The notes under the pieces: model-generated | What the model saw: only the letters and a program-made list of their open reading frames with translations | The model's database searches: none | What the model was told of the DNA's origin: nothing | NCBI GenBank assembly: GCA_004555725.1 | Contig: SFHC01000002.1 | Coordinates: 62,001-126,000 of the forward strand | Direction: 5' to 3' | Source: [Eubacterium] saphenum | GTDB lineage: Bacteria > Bacillota > Clostridia > Peptostreptococcales > Anaerovoracaceae | Length of the DNA: 64,000 bases | Position numbers and translations under genes: made by a program | Shown here: positions 7,937-16,358 of the stretch, one piece after another | Position numbering within the stretch: position 1 is the first letter of the stretch | Layout: each line of letters opens with the position of its first letter

Positions 7937-9601
7937 TTATTTATCCAGTACACGCAGGATGTTCGGGATCAGCTGTTTCTTTCTGCTGACTACGCCCGGA
8001 AGCAGAATGCCTGGCTCCTGATCATCTGCTGCACTTGCATCAAATCCAGACTCCAGAGTCTTCTCTGCGGCATCTCCGGCATAAATCATGCGGCTGCTCT
8101 GATCCTTTACACTGGTCAGCATAAAGAAGACCATAGAAGTGCCGTCCTTAGCCAGTGTGTCCGGCAGGTAGTCCAGCAGCATGTCCTCTGCCTTTTTCAT
8201 ATTGGCGCTGCTCATAAAGCTTGCCTGACCTACCCCAAAACGTACACCGCCGTGTTCGAAAATCTTGAAATCCTGATAGCAGATATCTTCTGCAGATTTT
8301 CCTTCCAGATTCTCACCAGCCTCAAACATGTGCTCAGCCAGCTCTTCCGGATCGATTCCCGCGATCTCTGCCAGTTTCTTTCCTGTCGCGACATCACGGT
8401 CTGTGCATGTCGGCGAACGGAACAGCAGTGTATCAGACAGAAGTGCGCTCAGCAGCAGACCTGCGATTGTCGGTTCAATCTCAACACCGTTTTCCTCATA
8501 CAGAGATGTGACGATTGTCGCAGAGCATCCGACCGGCTCACAGCGGAAGAAAATCGGATCGTTCGTCTGGATGTCACCGATCTTATGATGATCTACAACC
8601 TCGGTAATCTTAGCGTCTGCAAGGCCGTCCACACACTGTGTCGTCTCCTGATGATCAACCAGAATCAGCTGCTCGCGTTCCTGAACATCCAGATTTCTGC
8701 GGCTGATCAGACCGATATATGTTCCGTCCTCATCTAGAACAGGGAAGTGAATGTGGCGTGTTCCTTCCATTGCGGCCTTGACATCCGCAGCCGGAGTCTC
8801 CGGTGTGAAAGAACGCACATTTTCAGCCGGCGTCATCATATTCTTGACCGGAACAGCCTGCATAATCAGGCGAGCTGCGGCAAATGTATCAAACTTCGTC
8901 TTGATGATGATGCAGCCCTTGGCTTCTCCCAGTTCCGCGACAGACTTGGAAACCTCTGCACCCAGGCATACAATCAGAACCTGCACGCCCATATTCAGCG
9001 CCGCAACCTGTGCGTCCACGCGGTTGGCAACCATGACAATATCGCCCTCGAACAGTGTGTTTTCAAAGGCCTCCGGAGTGCCGGCGCCGACCAGGACTTT
9101 TCCCTTGGTCAGGATTTTCTCTTTGTCTCCGGTTACAACCTCGCCCTCCAGGACATCAACAATGTTCTGAACCGGTGTTTTCTCTCTCGACAAAACGTAC
9201 GCGTCAAGGGCGTCCATGTTATTCTTTGCCAGGTCATTCAGTGTAACTACACCGGCAAGTTTACCCTCTGTATCAGTAACCGGCTGCGTGGTAAATCCGG
9301 AATCGCGCATCGCGTTCCATGCTTCGCGCATGCTCGCCTCCGGCGCAATTCCCGGAACATCCGCTACATCCAGGTCTTCTACCTTGCTGCTGACATCAAA
9401 GCAGGCCTTTGGCGCTTCTACACCAAAACGATCCAGAACGTACTGAGTCTCTGCACTGATTTCGCCTGCGCGGCATGCTTCATACTTCCCCTCGTCCAGC
9501 TTGTTCTTCAGATTGGCATACGCAAGCACGGAGCAGATCGAATCTGTATCCGGATTTTTGTGGCCGATAACTTTAATCTTCTTATCCTTTTTAATATCCA
9601 C
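7937..9601 (-). CDS. ppaC: Nucleotide-regulated manganese-dependent inorganic pyrophosphatase (CBS-DRTGG type)
   Basis: A 554-residue family II pyrophosphatase that hydrolyses PPi in the cytoplasm. The DHH catalytic domain opens with VIGHKNPDTDSICSVLAY. A regulatory insert follows: a CBS domain (about 70-120), a DRTGG domain (about 130-240) and a second CBS domain (about 245-305), which in characterised relatives binds adenine nucleotides and tunes activity. The DHH domain resumes with LVDHQET and VVDHHKIGD, then the DHHA2 domain. GAGGAA precedes GTG 9601 by about 7 bases, so MDIKKDKK is preferred over a GTG four codons upstream with no ribosome site. It follows the rnf operon but is separated from it by a terminator. 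Confidence 0.95.
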   Translation of the reverse strand: MDIKKDKKIKVIGHKNPDTDSICSVLAYANLKNKLDEGKYEACRAGEISAETQYVLDRFGVEAPKACFDVSSKVEDLDVADVPGIAPEASMREAWNAMRDSGFTTQPVTDTEGKLAGVVTLNDLAKNNMDALDAYVLSREKTPVQNIVDVLEGEVVTGDKEKILTKGKVLVGAGTPEAFENTLFEGDIVMVANRVDAQVAALNMGVQVLIVCLGAEVSKSVAELGEAKGCIIIKTKFDTFAAARLIMQAVPVKNMMTPAENVRSFTPETPAADVKAAMEGTRHIHFPVLDEDGTYIGLISRRNLDVQEREQLILVDHQETTQCVDGLADAKITEVVDHHKIGDIQTNDPIFFRCEPVGCSATIVTSLYEENGVEIEPTIAGLLLSALLSDTLLFRSPTCTDRDVATGKKLAEIAGIDPEELAEHMFEAGENLEGKSAEDICYQDFKIFEHGGVRFGVGQASFMSSANMKKAEDMLLDYLPDTLAKDGTSMVFFMLTSVKDQSSRMIYAGDAAEKTLESGFDASAADDQEPGILLPGVVSRKKQLIPNILRVLDK

Positions 9602-9642
9602 GGTATTCCTCACCTATACATATCTATTTGCAATAGCGAAAA

Positions 9643-9678
9643 AGGGAACAGAAGAAGCTTCTGATTCTCCTGTTCCCT
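9643..9678 (-). terminator. Hairpin downstream of the rnf operon
   Basis: Stem AGGGAACAG (9643-9651) / CTGTTCCCT (9670-9678) begins 8 bases after the rnfB stop. On the minus strand it is followed by TTTTTCGC, giving a short U tract. Confidence 0.75.
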
Positions 9679-9685
9679 GAATGAA

Positions 9686-10564
9686 CTAAGCGTTCGGCTG
9701 TGCACCTTCAGCTTCTGGTTTCTTTGGCGCCGGTACAGCTGCGGCAGCTTTTTTCTTTGCCGCATTCTTGACCAGTCTCATATTAATGATGTTTCCGGTC
9801 GGGCATACCTTCTCACACATTCCGCAGTTCTTGCACTTGTCAGGATCAATGTAAGACAGGTTGTTGTTTACGTGAACTGCGTCAAACTTGCAGACGCTCT
9901 CGCACTTCTTGCAGCCGATGCAGGCGTTCTTGCATGCCTGCATTGCATCCTTTGCCTTCTCTGTGTTATGGCAGCGGACAAACACAACGTTCTTCTCCGG
10001 CGCCAGTCTGATCAGACCGTTCGGGCATGCTTTTACGCAAGCTCCGCAGCTTGTGCAGGTGTCTCTGTTTACCCAGGCGACGCCGTCGCGAACATGAATG
10101 GAATCGAACTGACATGCTGCTTCGCAGTCGCCGAATCCCAGACATCCGAACGGGCATGCGTTGATGCCGCCGAAAATGGATTTTGCTGCTTTGCAGGTTT
10201 TGATTCCCTTATACTCCATGACTTTCTTTGATGCTTCTGATGTGCCGTTGCACATAACGACCGCAACCTGACGATCTCCGTCTCCGGCGCTTACGCCGAG
10301 GATCTCTGCAAGTTTTTCTGCTACTGCAGCTCCTCCGACCGCACATTTTGTGCACGGAACAGAGTGGTCAGCAGCGAGTGCGTTCGCATAGTCGTCGCAT
10401 CCTGCGTATCCGCATCCGCCGCAGTTTGCGCCCGGAAGCTCCTCACGGATCTTAACCGCAGTCTCATCAACCTCAACCGCAAATACTCTGGATGCGTAGG
10501 TCAGACAAATGGATGCTACGAATCCGATTGCAACGACCAGAATAATAGGAATTGCTATACTCAT
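9686..10564 (-). CDS. rnfB: Rnf complex subunit B, iron-sulfur electron-entry protein
   Basis: A 292-residue subunit with one N-terminal membrane helix (about 5-26). Next comes the GANCGGCGYAGCDDYA four-cysteine cluster domain, then several further cysteine motifs: KTCKAAK with INACPFGCLGFGDCEAAC, and paired ferredoxin motifs CTSCGACVKACP, CIGCKKCESVC and CKNCGMCEKVCP. RnfB accepts electrons from reduced ferredoxin and passes them into the membrane part of Rnf, which reduces NAD+ and drives Na+ or H+ export. The C-terminus is an Ala/Pro/Lys tail. It is the last gene of rnfCDGEAB and sits 13 bases after rnfA. Confidence 0.97.
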   Translation of the reverse strand: MSIAIPIILVVAIGFVASICLTYASRVFAVEVDETAVKIREELPGANCGGCGYAGCDDYANALAADHSVPCTKCAVGGAAVAEKLAEILGVSAGDGDRQVAVVMCNGTSEASKKVMEYKGIKTCKAAKSIFGGINACPFGCLGFGDCEAACQFDSIHVRDGVAWVNRDTCTSCGACVKACPNGLIRLAPEKNVVFVRCHNTEKAKDAMQACKNACIGCKKCESVCKFDAVHVNNNLSYIDPDKCKNCGMCEKVCPTGNIINMRLVKNAAKKKAAAAVPAPKKPEAEGAQPNA

Positions 10565-10577
10565 CTAGTCTGCCTCC

Positions 10578-11159
10578 TTATGAGAACATGCCGCTGAAGC
10601 CCATGAAGGCCAGGGACATGATCGATGATGTTATCAGAATGATCGGTACTCCGCGGAAGGAAACCGGGAAGTTCTCCTCGTCGACCAGCTTGGTTCTAAC
10701 ACCAGCCATGAGAACCATGGCGAACAGATATCCGACACCTCCGCCCAGTGCATCAACGATGGACTCGATGAAGTTGTATCCGTTGGTGATGTTGGAAATG
10801 CAGACACCGAGCACTGCGCAGTTGGTTGTGATCAGCGGAAGGAATACACCCAGTGCTGTGTACAGGGCCGGCATATTCTTCTTCATGAACATCTCAATCA
10901 GCTGTACCAGGAATGCAATGACCAGAATGAATACAACGGTCTGCAGATATCCCAGTCCAAATGCGTCCAGCAGCTGCTGCAGCGGCCAGGTCGCCAGTGT
11001 AGCGACAACCATAACAAAGATTACCGCGTATCCCATTCCCTTTGCAGAGTCCAGCTCTTTGGAAACTCCGAGGAAGGAACAGATACCCAGGAACTGCGAC
11101 AGAGGGTAGTTGTTAATCAGTATCATACTGATAAAGATAACGATTAATGACTTTATCAT
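10578..11159 (-). CDS. rnfA: Rnf complex subunit A, membrane protein
   Basis: A 193-residue protein with six predicted membrane helices, homologous to NqrE. NYPLSQFLGICSFLGVS and TTNCAVLGVCISN carry the two conserved cysteines that hold an intramembrane iron-sulfur centre between RnfA and RnfE in solved Rnf/Nqr structures. Four bases separate it from rnfE upstream. It forms the electron path and part of the ion channel. Family assignment is clear from length, topology and the cysteine motifs. Confidence 0.96.
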   Translation of the reverse strand: MIKSLIVIFISMILINNYPLSQFLGICSFLGVSKELDSAKGMGYAVIFVMVVATLATWPLQQLLDAFGLGYLQTVVFILVIAFLVQLIEMFMKKNMPALYTALGVFLPLITTNCAVLGVCISNITNGYNFIESIVDALGGGVGYLFAMVLMAGVRTKLVDEENFPVSFRGVPIILITSSIMSLAFMGFSGMFS

Positions 11160-11163
11160 AACC

Positions 11164-11835
11164 CTATGCCTCCTTCTTCTTCAGATCCTGTGCTTCCTGG
11201 AACAGGTCTGTCTCGCCGACTTCCTTGCGGATCTTGCTCTTGTCTCTTGTGAAGTAGTTTACTGCAGCCATGACGCAGCCGTAAACAAAGAATCCGCCGG
11301 ATGCCAGTGTAAAGATAGACATTCCCGGAACAGACTTAGGAATGATCTGAAGACCAAACCAAGTGCCGGATCCCAGAATTTCACGTACAGAACCCATGAT
11401 GACCAGTGTGAATGTGAATCCGATTCCCATTCCGATACCATCAAGCATAGAGTCGAATACGTTATGCTTATTCGCAAACATCTCCGCACGTCCCAGGATG
11501 ATACAGTTTACTACGATCAGCGGGATATACAGTCCCAGCGCGGAATACAGCGCCGGCGTGTATGCCTGCATCAGAAGCTGTACCACCGTTACAAATCCGG
11601 AAATGACTACAATGTAGCACGGAATTCTTACTTTATCCGGAACGATGTTTCTGATTGCTGAAATTACCATGTTGGAAAGGATCAGAACAGCGGTTGTGGA
11701 TACTCCCATTCCGATACCATTCAGTGCCGATGATGTTGTCGCCAGTGTCGGACATGTACCTAAGATCAGGACCAATACCGGGTTTTCCTTAATGATGCCA
11801 TCGGTCAGATAATGCAGTCTGCCTTTCTTATCCAT
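11164..11835 (-). CDS. rnfE: Rnf complex subunit E, membrane protein
   Basis: A 223-residue, six-helix protein paralogous to RnfA and homologous to NqrD. GIIKENPVLVLILGTCPTLATTSSALNG and VNCIILGRAEMFA show the two conserved cysteines that pair with those of RnfA around the membrane iron-sulfur centre. Its start codon overlaps the rnfG stop by one base (TAATG), so translation is coupled. The charged C-terminal tail (about 200-223) is cytoplasmic by prediction. Confidence 0.96.
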   Translation of the reverse strand: MDKKGRLHYLTDGIIKENPVLVLILGTCPTLATTSSALNGIGMGVSTTAVLILSNMVISAIRNIVPDKVRIPCYIVVISGFVTVVQLLMQAYTPALYSALGLYIPLIVVNCIILGRAEMFANKHNVFDSMLDGIGMGIGFTFTLVIMGSVREILGSGTWFGLQIIPKSVPGMSIFTLASGGFFVYGCVMAAVNYFTRDKSKIRKEVGETDLFQEAQDLKKKEA

Positions 11836-12410
11836 TACTTAGCACCTCCCATGCTCTTTGCCTGCTGGAGTGCACAGTAAACACCCTTATGCAGCGCTTC
11901 ACCGGTTACGGATGCTCCGGAGATGTACTTAATCTGTCCATCCTTGACATTGGTGGAATTCAGTTTTGTCACACCCTTGTAAGGATTGACAACCATGCTG
12001 GTCTTGGTGTTCCAGTTCTTGGTACCAACACCTGGTGTATCGGAGTGATTCGTAACTTTAACGTTGGTGATCGCACCTGTGTTATCAATACCGACCATCA
12101 TCGTCAGCGGTCCTCCGAAGGAGTTCGTAACTACGGTGATGACTTCGCCGGTATTATTGGTTGCTGTGTATGCTTCTGTTACATAGACCTTCTTGGCTTC
12201 CAGAACGACTTTCTTGCCTTTATATTCCTTGAAGCCATCTGCCTTTGGCAGAAGTTCCTCTCTGGACTTGTTCGCAGCTGCTGCCGCGTTTTTCTGGATA
12301 ACCGGATTTGCCTTTCCGTATGTAACAGCCAGAGCCGCAGATACGATCAGACAAATGACTACCAGTACGACAACCGGTGCGATGGTCTCTTTATAGACAT
12401 TACTCTTCAT
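11835..12410 (-). CDS. rnfG: Rnf complex subunit G, flavoprotein
   Basis: A 191-residue protein with one N-terminal membrane anchor (about 10-30) and an extracytoplasmic FMN-binding domain. The flavinylation motif is SGASVT at 164-169, with T169 the expected site of covalent FMN attachment by ApbE; an apbE gene is present at 3980-5002. The motif has Ser rather than Thr at the fourth position, a tolerated variant. The gene overlaps both neighbours by one base through TAATG junctions. RnfG carries electrons between membrane iron-sulfur and RnfD flavins. Confidence 0.96.
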   Translation of the reverse strand: MKSNVYKETIAPVVVLVVICLIVSAALAVTYGKANPVIQKNAAAAANKSREELLPKADGFKEYKGKKVVLEAKKVYVTEAYTATNNTGEVITVVTNSFGGPLTMMVGIDNTGAITNVKVTNHSDTPGVGTKNWNTKTSMVVNPYKGVTKLNSTNVKDGQIKYISGASVTGEALHKGVYCALQQAKSMGGAK

Positions 12411-13390
12411 TATTTCTTCGCACCTCCATAAAGACTTGCATAATATCTCTTGATTGTTGCTCGGTCAATCAGCGGAACGAACAGGTTCATAAACAGAATG
12501 GAGAAGGATACTCCTTCCGGATAATTGCAGAACAGACGGATCAGCATAGTGAACAATCCGATTCCAATACCGAAGATCATCTTACCATTGTTCATGATCG
12601 GGGATGTTACATAGTCAGTTGCGCAGAAGAACGCACCAAGCATAACACCGCCGGCCAGAATATTATACAGAGCCATGTGCAGAGCGCCTGCGTCGCTTCC
12701 CTTGATTCCGTAATAGAGCAGTGAAAATACGAACACTGTTCCGATGACGGAGCACGGGATAATCGGATCGATGATCTTCTTGGCAATCAGGAAGATTCCG
12801 CCGATCAGAAGTGCCAGCGCACTGACTTCACCAAGGCAGCCTCCAGTTGTTCCAAGGAACATCGCTTTCAGGTTTGCCAGGTGCTGACCGCTTTCCATCA
12901 GTGCCAGCGGTGTAGCGCCGGTTGTTCCGTCTACTCCGCGCGGAGTCGGCCATGTCGTCATCTGTGATGTGAAGGACAGCATCAGTACAATACGTCCTAC
13001 AATCGCAGGGTTGGCAAAGTTCTTACCAATTCCGCCGAACAGCTGCTTGACGATTACAATGGAAACGAAACTGCCGATCACAGCCATCCAGAACGGGAAG
13101 GAAGACGGCAGGTTGAATGCCAGAAGTACACCTGTCACACAGGCAGAGAAATCAGCAATCGTAATCGGTCTCTTCATGAGCTTTTCATAAGCCCACTCAA
13201 AGAAAACGCTTGCAATCACACACACTGCTGTCAGTGCGATGACACGCGGTCCGAATACATAGATGCTGACACAGAATGCCGGCAGCAGCGCCAGCAGAAC
13301 GAGTTTCATCGTTTTTGCCGTGTCCAGCTTCGTCACAATATGTGGAGAAGAGTTCATCGACAAAGTTCCGAGCTGTACTTTATTATCCAT
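12410..13390 (-). CDS. rnfD: Rnf complex subunit D, membrane flavoprotein
   Basis: A 326-residue protein with about nine to ten membrane helices, homologous to NqrB. DGTTGATPLAL at about 154-164 is the FMN attachment site, with T160 as the acceptor. The start is set at MDNKVQLG because its ATG overlaps the rnfC stop codon (TAATG); a longer in-frame extension lies inside rnfC and is not coding. RnfD is thought to form much of the ion path and holds covalent FMN and riboflavin in solved complexes. Confidence 0.96.
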   Translation of the reverse strand: MDNKVQLGTLSMNSSPHIVTKLDTAKTMKLVLLALLPAFCVSIYVFGPRVIALTAVCVIASVFFEWAYEKLMKRPITIADFSACVTGVLLAFNLPSSFPFWMAVIGSFVSIVIVKQLFGGIGKNFANPAIVGRIVLMLSFTSQMTTWPTPRGVDGTTGATPLALMESGQHLANLKAMFLGTTGGCLGEVSALALLIGGIFLIAKKIIDPIIPCSVIGTVFVFSLLYYGIKGSDAGALHMALYNILAGGVMLGAFFCATDYVTSPIMNNGKMIFGIGIGLFTMLIRLFCNYPEGVSFSILFMNLFVPLIDRATIKRYYASLYGGAKK

Positions 13391-14706
13391 TATTTCTTCC
13401 CTGCCTCCTTTACAAGACCCTTGGCCAATGTATTCATGAAAGCGAGCGGACGGCGTGCAGGACATACGAATGAGCAGCTTCCGCAGTTCATGCACTGCAT
13501 AATCTGCAGTTCCTGCAGAGCCTCAACGTCCTTGTGCTTATAAGCATCCGCAAACTTCATCGGGGCCAGGTTGAACGGACACGCAGCGTGGCATCTGCCG
13601 CAGTTGATGCATGCCGTCTCTTCCGGAATATACGCCTGCTCTGCATCGAAACAGAGGATTGCGTTATTATTCTTAATGATGGAAACTTCATCTGAAATCG
13701 TGGCGCGTCCCATCATCGGTCCGCCCATGATGATCTTCTTAGGCGGTTTCTTATATCCGCCGCAGAATGCAACCAGATCCTTGACAGACGTTCCGAACAG
13801 CGCCATGACGTTTTTCGGATTGGCAACTGCATTTCCGTCAACGGTAACTCTTCTCTTGATCAGAGGCATTCCATCGCGGAAATACTGACCAAGGAACGCA
13901 ACAGAAGATACGTTGGATACGACAACGCCGGCGTCTGCAGGAAGCATTCCTGCATCCACTCTTCTTCCGGTTACCTCATAGATCAGGACACGCTCAGCGC
14001 CCTTCGGGTATTTCGCCTGGAGCGGGAATGTCTTCAGGTTCTCAACATGCTGCTCGCTGAGCATTTTGTTCAGCTTTGCGATTGCGTCCTGCTTGTTGTC
14101 CTCGATGCCGATGAAGCCCTGCTTCATGCCCATGTACTTCATGATGGTCAGCGCGCCGTCAATAATATCCTGCGTTGCCTCCAGCATGGTTCTGTGGTCA
14201 GAAGTAATGAACGGCTCACACTCCGCACCATTGACAATCAGCGTGTCAACCTCATCCAGATTCTTTGGATTAAATTTTACATGCGCCGGGAAGGACGCTC
14301 CTCCCATTCCGGCAAGGCCGCTGTCTCTGACTGCTTTGACAAAACTCTGGAAATCAGTCAGTTCCGGCTTCTTGATGCCTTCCCACGGTGTCTGCTTTTT
14401 GTCTGTTTCAATTACGACACGTGTGTCGTAGCCTCCGTTGGCAGAACGATACTTGTCAATACCTGTCACTGTTCCGGAGACACTTGAGTGAATCGGCGCA
14501 CTTACAAATGCATCTGTATCACCGATCAGCTGCCCGACCTTTACTTCGTCACCCTTCTTGACCAGAGGATCACAAGGTTTTCCGATGTGCTGGGACAAAG
14601 GTATCTTCACCACATCCGGCACAGGCATGACTTCGGTTTCACATGCTGCCGTGTTCTTATAATGGCCAGCATTAATGCTATGCAAATGCTTTGCATATGA
14701 ACTCAT
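13390..14706 (-). CDS. rnfC: Rnf complex subunit C, NADH-interacting subunit
   Basis: A 438-residue peripheral subunit and first gene of the operon. An N-terminal barrel-sandwich segment (VKKGDEVKVGQLIGD) is followed by the Complex I 51-kDa-like nucleotide/FMN fold with GLAGMGGASFPAHVKF and NGAECEPFIT, an SLBB-like region, and two C-terminal 4Fe-4S motifs, CINCGRCHAACP and CMNCGSCSFVCP. RnfC is where NAD+ is reduced. The gene is preceded by a good promoter and a GGAAGG-type ribosome site and overlaps rnfD by one base. Confidence 0.97.
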   Translation of the reverse strand: MSSYAKHLHSINAGHYKNTAACETEVMPVPDVVKIPLSQHIGKPCDPLVKKGDEVKVGQLIGDTDAFVSAPIHSSVSGTVTGIDKYRSANGGYDTRVVIETDKKQTPWEGIKKPELTDFQSFVKAVRDSGLAGMGGASFPAHVKFNPKNLDEVDTLIVNGAECEPFITSDHRTMLEATQDIIDGALTIMKYMGMKQGFIGIEDNKQDAIAKLNKMLSEQHVENLKTFPLQAKYPKGAERVLIYEVTGRRVDAGMLPADAGVVVSNVSSVAFLGQYFRDGMPLIKRRVTVDGNAVANPKNVMALFGTSVKDLVAFCGGYKKPPKKIIMGGPMMGRATISDEVSIIKNNNAILCFDAEQAYIPEETACINCGRCHAACPFNLAPMKFADAYKHKDVEALQELQIMQCMNCGSCSFVCPARRPLAFMNTLAKGLVKEAGKK

Positions 14707-14766
14707 CTCTCTGAAACCTTCCTTTCTTGAATATATAGAATTATTCCTTTATAACCATACGTCTAC

Positions 14767-14795
14767 AGTATACACCCGAAACATTCACTTGTCAT
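14767..14795 (-). promoter_or_regulatory. Promoter of the rnf operon
   Basis: On the minus strand: ATGACA (14795-14790), a 17-base spacer, TATACT (14772-14767). It lies right after the decarboxylase stop codon, with about 60 bases of leader before rnfC. No terminator separates the decarboxylase from it, so read-through from upstream is possible. Confidence 0.6.
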
Positions 14796-14796
14796 T

Positions 14797-16311
14797 CTAA
14801 AGAAATACAAAAACCCGTTCCCCGGGATCCATTCCCTGCACTTCTTCTCCTCTGCGCTTTCTTTCTAACAGATATAAAATGACTTCTTCAGTAAATATTT
14901 CGCCCCTGCAAATCGTTGGAATTCCAGGGGGATACGGAATTAGCGGCGAAGCACAGACTCTTCCTTCCGCTTCCTGTATTGGCACTTTTTTTCTCTCTTT
15001 TCCACGATGCGCCTTCTTTAAATGAAAGAAATCCGGACGTTGTTCTTTTTTGCGTACATTTTGTATACAGGCGCACCCATTATTCATATTGGTTTGTATA
15101 GAATCTACAATTCCATCAGAATGAACACTCGTTTCTGTTTTTCTGTATTGTTCCGACACACCATACAATGCACGCAGAAGAGCCTCTTCATCTTCCCATA
15201 CAGACCCCATTCCGGTCAGGCACATGACGATATCTCCGCAGGCCATTTCCGGCCAGATCCCCTTCTGAATAAGTGCATTCTGCAGCTGCGATGCATCCAA
15301 ACCCAGACGGCGCATGCTCAGATTCAGTTTTGTCTGATCCATCATCGGATCTTTCATCACTTCCAGCCCCGGAATCTTTTCTGCTTCTTTATAGAATCTG
15401 CGGATCTGTTTATTCCATTCACGGATACACGCCTTCCCGTGATGTTCCAGGAGATCGGCGTTAATATCCATAGAATCCATCAGAAGATAAGACGGACTGC
15501 TGGTCTGTGTCTTCTGCAGCGCCTGCTCCAGATCATCCAGACAGATCCGTTCTGAACAGACATTCAGCAGGGCCGTCTGCCCAAGCGATGCCATCGTCTT
15601 ATGCAGACTGGACACGACGATATCTGCTCCCTGCGCCTCTGCGCTCTGACACTGGAAGTCCACATCTTCTCCCTGATCCTTTAACGCCTGAAAAAACGGA
15701 AGGTGCGCGCCATGCGCCTGGTCAACGATCAAAACTGCGCCGTGCCGGTGCGCGGCTTCTGCGATTGAGCTGATCCGGCTCTGAATTCCATAATAATTGG
15801 GACTTGTGATCACGACCGCAGCAGCATCAGGATGCTGCTGAAACGCTTTGTCGATCTCCTCTGCACTTATCCCGCCGGAAATTCCCCAGCCTGGGACCAG
15901 TTCCGGGTACACATATACCGCTTCCGCACCCGCCAGTTCTACCGCATTATACACGGATTTATGACAGTTCCGCGCAATAATGATCTCTGATCCCCTGTCC
16001 GCAGCGGACAGCACCGCGGCAATTAAGCCGCAGCTGCTTCCGTTCACCAGCGGAAAAGATGCGCGGCACTGATACAGTTTTCGGTATCGCTCGCCCAGGT
16101 CTCTGAGCACACCTTCCGGCTGAAACAGATCATCGGCACCAGGTATTTCTGTAATGTCATACGCCATGAAATTCTGCAAATAATCCCGGTATCCGTATCG
16201 TTCATAGAGGCGTGCGCCCTTATGTCCAGGCATATGAAAGCGCACTGGATCCTGCCCGGCATACTTGCGCAGGAAACTGTGCAGATGGCTGCTGTTCAAC
16301 TTATTCATCAT
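14797..16311 (-). CDS. Orn/Lys/Arg decarboxylase-family PLP enzyme (SpeA/YaaO-like)
   Basis: A 504-residue fold-type I enzyme. RFHMPGHKGARLYE near the N-terminus, DDLFQPEGVL, VNGSSCGL and the PLP lysine K238 in SSLHKTMAS identify the Orn/Lys/Arg decarboxylase major domain. It lacks the N-terminal wing domain of the large enterobacterial enzymes, as in the Gram-positive YaaO/SpeA branch, and has a short C-terminal domain ending PGIPTICRGEIFTEEVILYLL. Expected product is cadaverine, agmatine or putrescine; the substrate cannot be chosen from sequence. AAGGAG lies 7 bases before the ATG. A Lys/Arg-rich insertion at about 410-440 is poorly conserved-looking. It is fourth in a same-strand run with glnA-like, serS and cls genes. 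Confidence 0.9.
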   Translation of the reverse strand: MMNKLNSSHLHSFLRKYAGQDPVRFHMPGHKGARLYERYGYRDYLQNFMAYDITEIPGADDLFQPEGVLRDLGERYRKLYQCRASFPLVNGSSCGLIAAVLSAADRGSEIIIARNCHKSVYNAVELAGAEAVYVYPELVPGWGISGGISAEEIDKAFQQHPDAAAVVITSPNYYGIQSRISSIAEAAHRHGAVLIVDQAHGAHLPFFQALKDQGEDVDFQCQSAEAQGADIVVSSLHKTMASLGQTALLNVCSERICLDDLEQALQKTQTSSPSYLLMDSMDINADLLEHHGKACIREWNKQIRRFYKEAEKIPGLEVMKDPMMDQTKLNLSMRRLGLDASQLQNALIQKGIWPEMACGDIVMCLTGMGSVWEDEEALLRALYGVSEQYRKTETSVHSDGIVDSIQTNMNNGCACIQNVRKKEQRPDFFHLKKAHRGKERKKVPIQEAEGRVCASPLIPYPPGIPTICRGEIFTEEVILYLLERKRRGEEVQGMDPGERVFVFL

Positions 16312-16358
16312 CTCATTGCTCCTTGCCTGTTCTGATTTTGTCCCACGGTGCGTGTCCG